A DNA stretch of 8,524 nucleotides, from assembly GCA_028279945.1 (NCBI GenBank), contig JANQMT010000179.1:1-8524 (forward strand). The letters are read 5' to 3'. Positions 1 through 6,227 of this stretch are shown here, piece after piece. Source of the DNA: JAKSCF01 sp028279945. Lineage in GTDB: Bacteria > Bacillota > Clostridia > Peptostreptococcales > JAAYPU01. The stretch's first letter is position 1; each line of letters opens with the position of its first letter. The notes under the pieces are model-generated. The model searched no databases, was not told where the DNA came from, and saw nothing but the letters and a program-made list of their open reading frames with translations. The position numbers were made by a program, and so were the translations under genes.

Positions 1-1280
1 TTTGTTATAAGAAATTAAATCAAATAATATGTAATGAGCCTCAGGAATTAAATGAGGACTTAGATGGACTGCCTATGTTAAAACTTGATAAGGAAACTCT
101 GCCAACTGTTTTTCCTATTGAGACTGGACGAGGATGTCCCTATAGCTGTTCGTTTTGTTGTACTAAAACATTTTGGAGCAAGGTAAGGTTAAAGAGTACA
201 GATAGGCTAATTGCTGAAATAAAGTATTATATGAATAAATACGATATTAAAAAATTTAGCTTCGTACACGATTTATTTACGGTCAATAGACGACATATTT
301 TAGAATTTTGTAGAAAACTAATTGATTTGAACATCAATATTGGATGGGGTGGCAGTGCAAGAATAGACACACTAGATGAAGAGATGATCAGCTTAATGGC
401 AAGAGCTGGATGCAATATTATTTTTTTAGGCATTGAGACTGGTTCACAGCGAATGCAAAAGGAAATTAATAAAAATATAAACTTGTCTGAGGTTAAAGAT
501 ATAATTAGGCTATTGGCTAAATATAATATTGAAATGAAAGTAGCTTTTATTTATGGACTACCCAATGAAACAAAAGATGATTTATTACAAACTTTAGATT
601 TAATAAGATTTTGCGTTGAAAAGATGTCAATTGAAAAAATAACCTTATATAAATGTGTTTGTTGTCCTGGTTCAGAAATATATTTTACAGAGAAGGATCA
701 TTTAGTTTTTGATGAAAAGAAACTTATTTTATATGAGTATCCTGGAGTCAAGCAAGTAGATTTTATTAAACATCATCCAGGTTTGTTTTCCAGCTTATTT
801 ACAATCAATAATGAACTTCAAAAGAAATATATGAATTTAGATGTATTTATTTCTTATATTTATACCACGCTATACTTTAGCGTGCCTAGGACTATAAATG
901 AAATAATATTATATTACAACTCCAATATACTGGATTTTTATACTGAGTATGAACAGGAAATAGAGAGAATAGTTACTTCATTAACAAAAACGCTTTATTC
1001 TAAAAGTGAATCATGTGATATTAGACAAGAAATGCTTTTAAGTTTAGAATATTTCATAAAATGTAAGATAAGAGATCAGTTTATTATACAATTATTAGAG
1101 TTTGAAATAGAAATAGTAAGAACGACTCAAGGTAAAAATAAGGAAAAGCCAAAAATGCTAACCTTTGATTATGATATGCTACTCTATTGTGAAAAACTGA
1201 AAAAGAAAAATGAGCAATGCAGATTGATATTTAGCTCTAGAGAAAGTGGAGAAGTGGAAATATCAAGAGCTAAAGCGTAA
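1..1280 (+). CDS. Radical SAM protein, probably cobalamin-binding type (5'-truncated by window edge)
   Basis: The reading frame is open from base 3 with no stop, so the ATG at 75 is internal and the gene starts left of the window. The 24 codons before that ATG end in LNEDLDGLP, which resembles the linker between an N-terminal B12-binding domain and a radical SAM core; the B12 domain itself is inferred. Numbering from Met75, the [4Fe-4S] motif CPYSCSFC has Cys21, Cys25 and Cys28, with an extra Cys29. GIETGS (119-124) and GLPNET (161-166) are typical SAM-binding and barrel motifs. A cysteine cluster KCVCC lies at 193-197. Residues from about 230 to 401 look helical and match no domain I recognise. 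The family generates a 5'-deoxyadenosyl radical, and B12 members often methylate unactivated carbons or remodel peptides. The small peptide gene and terminator downstream suggest a peptide maturase. The radical SAM call is very secure; substrate and B12 dependence are not. Confidence 0.9.
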   Translation, partial: CYKKLNQIICNEPQELNEDLDGLPMLKLDKETLPTVFPIETGRGCPYSCSFCCTKTFWSKVRLKSTDRLIAEIKYYMNKYDIKKFSFVHDLFTVNRRHILEFCRKLIDLNINIGWGGSARIDTLDEEMISLMARAGCNIIFLGIETGSQRMQKEINKNINLSEVKDIIRLLAKYNIEMKVAFIYGLPNETKDDLLQTLDLIRFCVEKMSIEKITLYKCVCCPGSEIYFTEKDHLVFDEKKLILYEYPGVKQVDFIKHHPGLFSSLFTINNELQKKYMNLDVFISYIYTTLYFSVPRTINEIILYYNSNILDFYTEYEQEIERIVTSLTKTLYSKSESCDIRQEMLLSLEYFIKCKIRDQFIIQLLEFEIEIVRTTQGKNKEKPKMLTFDYDMLLYCEKLKKKNEQCRLIFSSRESGEVEISRAKA

Positions 1281-1403
1281 TGAAGTCTTGCTTTTTGAAA
1301 TCTTAACAAATTAATGTTCGAAGCATATGCTATTAGTGGGAAAGCTTGGGAAAAGTTGTCGATTTTTCAGGTTTTCTATGTACTCAACTTAGTAGATAAT
1401 GAT

Positions 1404-1412
1404 GGAGAGGAG
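1404..1412 (+). promoter_or_regulatory. Ribosome binding site selecting the GTG start of the small peptide
   Basis: GGAGAGGAG lies 7 nt before the GTG at 1420. It favours GTG over the in-frame ATGs at 1399 and 1402, which have only AT-rich sequence upstream. Confidence 0.6.
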
Positions 1413-1419
1413 TCAACTC

Positions 1420-1572
1420 GTGGATAAAGAAAAGATTATCAATGAGATGGAATGTGAAAAAGACAATGAAGAGAATGATGCAAAAGAATGTGTCAATAAA
1501 ATTGTAATAAAACCAAAGATTAAAACGAATATTAATTTATCTGATATAAACGTATCTAGAGAAATTTTATAA
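1420..1572 (+). CDS. Small two-cysteine peptide, candidate substrate of the upstream radical SAM enzyme
   Basis: This 50-codon frame begins at GTG, 7 nt after a strong GGAGAGGAG site (1404-1412). In-frame ATGs at 1399 and 1402 would add up to seven residues but have no ribosome binding site and would put the strong site inside the gene, so GTG is preferred. The N-terminal half is acidic (KDNEENDAKE), with Cys12 and Cys24. The C-terminal half is basic then polar (KPKIKTNINLSD). There is no signal peptide or membrane segment. It lies about 140 nt after the radical SAM gene and is followed within 10 nt by a terminator. Acidic leader, different C-terminal part and adjacent maturase are what RiPP precursors usually look like. 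I do not recognise the family; it could instead be a small regulatory or accessory protein. That the frame is translated is likely; the precursor role is inference. Confidence 0.6.
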   Translation: MDKEKIINEMECEKDNEENDAKECVNKIVIKPKIKTNINLSDINVSREIL

Positions 1573-1578
1573 ACAAAC

Positions 1579-1614
1579 AAAATTGCCTATTTCCAGTTTG
1601 GAATAGGCAATTTT
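1579..1614 (+). terminator. Hairpin terminator after the small peptide gene
   Basis: AAAATTGCCTATTTC (1579-1593) pairs with GGAATAGGCAATTTT (1600-1614) to form a 15-bp stem with one G-T pair and a 6-nt loop. The stem ends in four T residues, and an A-rich run lies before it (1571-1582), so it may also work for transcription from the right. It begins 7 nt after the stop codon at 1572 and separates the radical SAM/peptide unit from the catabolic unit. Confidence 0.85.
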
Positions 1615-1642
1615 CAGTTATAGGGTCATGCTATGCCATTTC

Positions 1643-1795
1643 TCATCCTACCTGCGGCTGTTTCGCGGTAAAAACACTGCGGAAGTATTGCCACAGGAGA
1701 GGATCTCCGCCCATATCACGGAAATCAAAAGTGATTTTCATTCTATACGTATAGGAAATTTTCCGCCGATCATCACCAAATTTTTCTGCATATTT
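1643..1795 (-). pseudogene. Possible C-terminal remnant of an unidentified gene
   Basis: This stretch of the roughly 310-nt gene-poor region between the terminator and the next gene has about 42% GC, and about 56% at 1651-1720, clearly above its surroundings. On the minus strand a 50-codon frame runs from just after an in-frame TAG (1796-1798) to a TGA at 1643-1645. It has no start codon near its beginning and no ribosome binding site. Its composition is protein-like, with segments such as RRKISYTYRMKITFDFRD and DPLLWQYFRS. The pattern of basic and aromatic strand-like residues would fit the tail of a recombinase or transposase, but I cannot assign a family. The + strand frame at 1628-1825 over the same bases looks less protein-like. 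It may be the decayed end of a gene left by a mobile element, or chance. Confidence 0.3.
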
Positions 1796-1806
1796 CTAAT
1801 AACTAC

Positions 1807-1835
1807 TTGTAAAAAGCTGTTATAACAATTATAAT
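1807..1835 (+). promoter_or_regulatory. Sigma-A-type promoter of the opine dehydrogenase/TRAP/lyase unit
   Basis: A -35 element TTGTAA (1807-1812, four of six consensus bases) is separated by exactly 17 bp from a perfect -10 element TATAAT (1830-1835). Transcription would start near 1842, giving a leader of about 50 nt before the ATG at 1893. It is the only strong promoter match found before the catabolic genes. Confidence 0.65.
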
Positions 1836-1872
1836 GTATATAAAATTATAATAATTATAACAAATATAACAA
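1818..1872 (+). promoter_or_regulatory. Candidate operator: palindrome in promoter spacer plus TATAACAA repeats
   Basis: The 10-bp palindrome TGTTATAACA (1818-1827) lies between the -35 and -10 elements. The octamer TATAACAA occurs three times: at 1821-1828, partly inside the palindrome, and at 1856-1863 and 1865-1872, the last two 9 bp apart just downstream of the expected start site. GntR/HutC repressors often bind short palindromes with GT...AC ends, and this unit ends in a HutC-type gene, so these are plausible repressor sites. The region is very AT-rich, so some repetition could be chance. Confidence 0.4.
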
Positions 1873-1880
1873 ATGGGGAC

Positions 1881-1885
1881 GGAGG
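1881..1885 (+). promoter_or_regulatory. Ribosome binding site deciding the opine dehydrogenase start
   Basis: GGAGG ends at 1885, 7 nt before the ATG at 1893 but only 1 nt before the ATG at 1887. Normal spacing supports 1893, removing two residues from the longest frame. Confidence 0.75.
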
Positions 1886-1892
1886 AATGCAG

Positions 1893-3071
1893 ATGAGTAT
1901 TTGTTCATTAACAGTAGTTGGAGGTGGAAATGGGGCTCATACGATAGCAGCGTTAGCAAGTGCCAGAGGCCTTGATACAAGAATGTGGGTGCCGATCTCA
2001 GAAGAAGCAAAGGCGTTACAAGATGGTGTAAAAAAAAACAGAGGTATTGAGGTTATTGCCGGAGAGAGTAGCATAAAAGGTGAGCCGTCTGTTATTAGTT
2101 GCGATCCAGTTGATGTTATTCCTGATAGTGATTTAGTTCTTATTGTACTACCCGCATATGTACATAAAGAATTAATAGTAAAACTAAAACCACTTATAAC
2201 AGAAGGAAATATAATTGGAGCATTACCCTCTCGTAGTGGTTTTGAGATTATGGCAAACAGTATATTGCCCCAAGGGATAACAATATTTGGAACCCACTCA
2301 CTTCCTTGGTCGTGCCGAATTAGAGAATTTGGTAAAACAGTTGAGATTATTGGTTCCAAAACCAGATTGTCAGTTGCAGCTGCTCCGATATCACAAACAG
2401 TAAAAGTAAACACAATTCTAACAGAGTTATTAAACACCGAGATAATTAATACATCAAATATGCTGTCTATTACGCTAGGAAATGTAGGGCAGATATTACA
2501 TCCGGGGATTATGTACAGCTATTTTAAAAACTGGGATGGTAAACCGTTTTCCAAAGAAGAAATACCTTTTTTTTATCATGGTATTACTAGAGAAACCTGT
2601 AAGGTATTAGAGAAATTAAGTCAAGAGATATTATCTGTAAAGGTCGCGTTGGAAGCTGAAGGTAAAATGCAATTGGATGGAGTGGTTAGTTTAGAAGAGA
2701 GCTTAGTACATTCGTATAATGATATAATAATAGATAAAACAGATTTATACAGTTGTATAATTACCAATAAAGGATACAGTGGGCTCAAAACCCCATTCAA
2801 AGATATTGGAAACAATGAATATATTCCGGATTTTATGAACCGATACTTGACTGAAGATCTTCCTCATGGGTTAGTGGTAACTAAGTCATTAGCAATTATG
2901 ACGAATACAAAGACACCTGTAATAGATGAAATAATTTCAGTGACAAGTAAATGGATCGATAAAGAATATTTGATTGGTTCGGAATTGATAGGAAAAGATG
3001 TTAGTGAAACACCTGTACCTCAAAATTATAATGTTAGCGACTTAGACTCACTGATGAGATTAATTTCTTAA
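1893..3071 (+). CDS. Opine dehydrogenase, NAD(P)-dependent octopine/nopaline dehydrogenase family
   Basis: This cytoplasmic enzyme has 392 residues from the chosen start, a usual length for the family. The N-terminal Rossmann domain shows the dinucleotide motif GGGNGAH (10-16). THSLPWSCRI (134-143) is a family signature. The C-terminal helical domain has NVGQILHPG (197-205) with His203, then NRYLTEDLP (316-324) with Arg317 and Asp322. By alignment from memory to scallop octopine dehydrogenase, these are the catalytic His, Arg and Asp. Family members reversibly condense an amino acid with a 2-oxoacid using NAD(P)H. Next to an importer and a lyase, oxidative cleavage of an imported N-carboxyalkyl amino acid is more likely than synthesis, but this is inference. 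All key residues are present with no sign of decay. It is the first gene after the promoter at 1807. The family is secure; amino and oxo substrates are unknown. Confidence 0.9.
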   Translation: MSICSLTVVGGGNGAHTIAALASARGLDTRMWVPISEEAKALQDGVKKNRGIEVIAGESSIKGEPSVISCDPVDVIPDSDLVLIVLPAYVHKELIVKLKPLITEGNIIGALPSRSGFEIMANSILPQGITIFGTHSLPWSCRIREFGKTVEIIGSKTRLSVAAAPISQTVKVNTILTELLNTEIINTSNMLSITLGNVGQILHPGIMYSYFKNWDGKPFSKEEIPFFYHGITRETCKVLEKLSQEILSVKVALEAEGKMQLDGVVSLEESLVHSYNDIIIDKTDLYSCIITNKGYSGLKTPFKDIGNNEYIPDFMNRYLTEDLPHGLVVTKSLAIMTNTKTPVIDEIISVTSKWIDKEYLIGSELIGKDVSETPVPQNYNVSDLDSLMRLIS

Positions 3072-3199
3072 ATCATACTATCGGCAAAACGATTTATCGT
3101 CCAGTATTTCATACAATCTTTAGAAGGGAGGGAATATAGAATTGGGATATTGAAGTGCAAATAGGTTACAATTCAACTAAATAAGGAGGTAAAATAAAA
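3072..3199. other. Intergenic leader before the binding-protein gene
   Basis: This 128-nt gap holds a short perfect hairpin, ACGATTTATCGT (3089-3100), with no T-run after it, so it is not a convincing intrinsic terminator. A GGGAGGGA stretch near 3126 resembles a ribosome binding site but has no worthwhile frame after it. The real site for the next gene is AAGGAGGT (3183-3190). I see no good promoter, so read-through from the dehydrogenase is the default reading. Confidence 0.5.
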
Positions 3200-4204
3200 A
3201 TGAAAAAAAATAGTTTTATGCTAGTTCTTATTGTAGTGTTTGCGTTGCTTATTACCGGATGCAGTCAGGAAGCAAACGAAAATTTACAGTCTTCAGAACC
3301 AGCTGAACCTACTGAACCTACTAGGTTGTTATTAGGTACTTCAAGTGTGGGTGGAACTTACTATGTGATGGGTGGCGGATGGGCCAAAATTATGAATAGT
3401 AATGTACCTGGTGTTGATATTTCAGTCGAAGTTACAGGTGGACCAACTTCAAATATGCAATTAATACAAGACAAAAAAATGGAACTGGGTTTTACTACCG
3501 CATTTTTAGCACAAGAAGGGTTTACCGGTACCGGATGGGCTGAAGGGAAAAAATATGATGATTTCCGTGCTCTCTTTCCCATGTATTCTAGTGCGTTACA
3601 TATTTATACGTTAGAAAAGACAGGTCTTAAAAGTATTAGTGATTTTGAAGGGAAGCATGTTACTGTTGGAGCTCCCGGTAGCTCAAGCAATGTAGCAGGC
3701 CAAGCCGTTTTGAAAGTATTGGGTATAAAACCTTCAAAAATAAGTGCCTTACCCACCGGTACTGCAACAGACGGTGTAAAGGATGGATTAAACCAGGGAG
3801 GATTTGTTGTTTCAGGTGCGCCGGGACCATGGATGCTTGATTTGGAAACGTCCCATGAAGTGTTTCATATCGCTTTAACCAAAGAAGAGAGAGCAAAAAT
3901 TATCAAGGAATTGCCATATACAGAAAATTTTATACCTGCAGGGACATATAAACATCAAAAAGAAGACATGCCTGTCATTACATTTTGGAATTTTGCTATT
4001 GCCAGCAAGGATTTGCCTGATGATTTAGTATATAAATTAGTAAAAGCAACCTTTGATAATCAGGCTGAACTAGTGGCGGTAAATAAAAGCGCGAAAGAGA
4101 CAATTGCAGAAAATATAATATACAGCCCTGTTCCCCTTCATCCTGGTGCTGTAAAATATTATAAAGAAGTCGGCATAGAGATTCCAGACAAACTTTTACC
4201 CTAA
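3200..4204 (+). CDS. TAXI-family TRAP transporter substrate-binding lipoprotein
   Basis: The 334-residue product starts with a lipoprotein signal: basic MKKN, a hydrophobic core and lipobox LITG followed by Cys21, the expected lipidation site. An acidic, proline-rich tether with repeated EPTEPT follows (about 30-42). The mature domain begins LLLGTSSVGGTYYVMGGGWA (43-62) and continues with VEVTGGPTSNMQLIQ (76-90), both typical of TAXI receptors of the periplasmic-binding-protein type. It would be anchored on the outer face of the membrane, capturing ligand for the permease encoded next. Characterised TRAP systems mostly take up organic acids or amino-acid-like carboxylates, driven by ion gradients. 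AAGGAGGT 9 nt upstream supports the start. The ligand cannot be told from sequence, but the neighbouring enzymes suggest an N-substituted amino acid. Confidence 0.93.
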   Translation: MKKNSFMLVLIVVFALLITGCSQEANENLQSSEPAEPTEPTRLLLGTSSVGGTYYVMGGGWAKIMNSNVPGVDISVEVTGGPTSNMQLIQDKKMELGFTTAFLAQEGFTGTGWAEGKKYDDFRALFPMYSSALHIYTLEKTGLKSISDFEGKHVTVGAPGSSSNVAGQAVLKVLGIKPSKISALPTGTATDGVKDGLNQGGFVVSGAPGPWMLDLETSHEVFHIALTKEERAKIIKELPYTENFIPAGTYKHQKEDMPVITFWNFAIASKDLPDDLVYKLVKATFDNQAELVAVNKSAKETIAENIIYSPVPLHPGAVKYYKEVGIEIPDKLLP

Positions 4205-4226
4205 AAGGATACGATAAATCAAGTTA

Positions 4227-4266
4227 TAATTTGTACGCACGTTTATATAAACGTGCGTACAAATTA
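4227..4266. repeat. Perfect 40-bp palindrome between TRAP receptor and permease genes
   Basis: TAATTTGTACGCACGTTTAT (4227-4246) is followed directly by its exact reverse complement (4247-4266), giving 20-bp arms with no spacer. In RNA it would fold into a stem of about 18 bp with a UAUA tip. AAATT rather than a T-run follows, so a simple intrinsic terminator is unlikely. Its place, 22 nt after the receptor stop and 14 nt before the permease ribosome binding site, suits an element that protects the receptor mRNA 3' end or limits read-through, since binding proteins are usually needed in excess over permeases. A protein-binding site is the alternative. Confidence 0.8.
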
Positions 4267-4292
4267 AATTATGTCAAATCAGGAGGAACCAT

Positions 4293-6227
4293 ATGAAATA
4301 TTTTTGCAAGCCGGATGAGGAAATAAGTGGACCAAATATCCTAGAAGAGAGATCATCTTCAAAACGTTATTTAACTGGATGGCAGAAACAGTTGGTGTAT
4401 GTTGTATCGGTAATTATGGGAGCATTTCATATTGTTGTTTTGGGCTTCTATCCAATTACTCAGTATTACTTATATGTTATACATATTACCTTTGGTATAG
4501 TTTTGATTTTGTCTATCTATTCTGCAAGAAAAGGCCATTATCTAAAAAGAATACCATGGTATGATTGGTTTTTTATGATGCTTGCTCTATTGTCTGGAGG
4601 TTATCTTTTCAGCCAAATGGAGTCTCTGATATATCGGCTTGGAGTATCTCCTACTAATCTAGACTTAATTATTACCGTTATTTTACTGTTGCTTGTATTA
4701 GAAATTGTGAGGAGAACAACAGGCAACACATTGCCGATAATAGCAACAATATTTCTTATCTATGCACGTTTTGGCAATTATATCCCTGGTATATTGGGAC
4801 ATCGCGGGTATGAATGGGATAGGATCATTAGCTATATGGCAGGTATGGATGCGATATTTAGTATTCCTTTAGGTGCATCAGCAAGTTTTGTTATTCTTTT
4901 TGTCATATTTAGCGGTTTTTTACACGTTTCGGGTGCGGGGAAGGTATTTATAGATTTAGCCATTGGGCTAACCGGCAAAAGCAGAGGTGGTCCGGCAAAA
5001 GCGGCCATAGTAGCAAGCGGCTTTTTCGGTACAGTATCTGGGAATTCTATGGCGAATGTTGTTTCGACCGGTAGTTTTACAATTCCACTGATGAAAAAAA
5101 TTGGATATTCGCCTCGTTTTGCTGGAGCAGTAGAAGCAGTAGCCTCATCGGGGGGGCAAATCGTGCCGCCCATAATGGGCGCAGCAGCATTTATTATGGC
5201 ACAATTAATAGGAGTTTCTTATATTAGAATTGTACAGGCTGCACTAATTCCTGCATTACTGTATTATATTGCAGTTTTTATTATGGTTGATATAGAAGCG
5301 GCAAAGTCGGGTCTTAAGGGAATGGATGATAGCGAACTCCCGAATACACGACAGGTGCTTAAAACCAGGTGGAACTTGCTAATGCCATTGTTTGTCCTTA
5401 TTTATGTCCTTGTTATTCTGAAAGCCAGCCCTATGAGAGCGGCTTTGTGGGGCATTGCTTCTGTGGTTTTAGCTTCTTATTTGCGCAGAGACACAAGAAT
5501 GACGTTAAAAAAGTTATTAGAAGCTTTAGACAGGGGAGCAAAAGATGCGCTGAGCATGATAGCAGCATGTGCTTCTGCCGGTATTGTTATCGGAGTACTG
5601 AATTTGACCGGTTCGGGCTTAAAATTTGCAAGTGCTATTGTGTTACTTGCAAAGGGTAACTTGCTGTTAGCATTAGTTTTAACTATGGTTGCCTCTATAA
5701 TTTTAGGTATGGGACTGCCAACAACGGCTGCATACCTTATTACAGCTGCTGTTGTTGCTCCGGCCTTAGTGCATATGGGTGTATCAGATATTGCAGCGCA
5801 TATGTTTGTGTTTTACTTTGCTTGTATCTCTGCTATTACCCCGCCAGTGGCGCTTGCTGCGTTTGCAGGTGCCAATATAGCAAAGGCAAAACCATTAGAA
5901 GTAGGCATAACTGCAACATTATTAGGTAGTACAGCTTTTATCATTCCGTACATGTTCGTTTTTGGAGAGGAATTATTATGGGTAGGTACATTTGGGGAGT
6001 TAATAATTCCTTTAGTTTCAAGTATATTAGGTGTTTTGGCTTTATCAGTTGGTGTTCAAGGTTGGTTGTATGGTGGAATTACTCTTTCTATGATCCCAAG
6101 ATCATTGTTGATACTTAGTGCTTTATGTCTTCTTGATACAGGTATTGTCACAGATATAATTGGTATGGTAGTTATAGTAACAGTTTTAATATATAATTTA
6201 AAAATAAGGAGAGATTCAGATGCGTGA
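4293..6227 (+). CDS. TRAP transporter fused permease (small and large membrane subunits, TAXI type)
   Basis: The 644-residue integral membrane protein fuses the small (DctQ-like) and large (DctM-like) TRAP subunits, as is common for TAXI systems. Residues about 30-160 carry several hydrophobic segments forming the small part. The large part begins near 185 and shows diagnostic motifs: GGPAKAAIVASGFFGTVSGN (232-251), ANVVSTGSFTIPLMKKIGY (254-272), SSGGQIVPPIMGAAAF (285-300), LGMGLPTTAAY (471-481) and ITPPVALAAFAGANIA (515-530). These glycine- and proline-rich loops are conserved in the transport domain. It would import the ligand delivered by the lipoprotein using a sodium or proton gradient. 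AGGAGG (4281-4286) precedes the ATG. The gene is complete and overlaps the lyase gene by 8 nt, implying translational coupling. Confidence 0.94.
   Translation: MKYFCKPDEEISGPNILEERSSSKRYLTGWQKQLVYVVSVIMGAFHIVVLGFYPITQYYLYVIHITFGIVLILSIYSARKGHYLKRIPWYDWFFMMLALLSGGYLFSQMESLIYRLGVSPTNLDLIITVILLLLVLEIVRRTTGNTLPIIATIFLIYARFGNYIPGILGHRGYEWDRIISYMAGMDAIFSIPLGASASFVILFVIFSGFLHVSGAGKVFIDLAIGLTGKSRGGPAKAAIVASGFFGTVSGNSMANVVSTGSFTIPLMKKIGYSPRFAGAVEAVASSGGQIVPPIMGAAAFIMAQLIGVSYIRIVQAALIPALLYYIAVFIMVDIEAAKSGLKGMDDSELPNTRQVLKTRWNLLMPLFVLIYVLVILKASPMRAALWGIASVVLASYLRRDTRMTLKKLLEALDRGAKDALSMIAACASAGIVIGVLNLTGSGLKFASAIVLLAKGNLLLALVLTMVASIILGMGLPTTAAYLITAAVVAPALVHMGVSDIAAHMFVFYFACISAITPPVALAAFAGANIAKAKPLEVGITATLLGSTAFIIPYMFVFGEELLWVGTFGELIIPLVSSILGVLALSVGVQGWLYGGITLSMIPRSLLILSALCLLDTGIVTDIIGMVVIVTVLIYNLKIRRDSDA

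Noticed and set aside
1628..1825. A 65-codon + strand frame in the gap before the opine dehydrogenase
   Set aside because: It has no ribosome binding site, an unconvincing composition, and overlaps a more protein-like minus-strand frame and the promoter -35/-10 region.
1887..1892. The earlier ATG at 1887 as start of the opine dehydrogenase
   Set aside because: GGAGG ends 1 nt before it, too close for normal initiation; the ATG at 1893 has proper spacing and begins next to the Rossmann strand as in homologues.
1937..2437. A 166-codon minus-strand frame inside the opine dehydrogenase gene
   Set aside because: It is the antisense shadow of a gene with clear family motifs, with no ribosome binding site or recognisable protein of its own.
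4227..4266. Reading the 40-bp palindrome as an ordinary rho-independent terminator
   Set aside because: No T-run follows on either strand, and the next gene is the obligate partner of the previous one.
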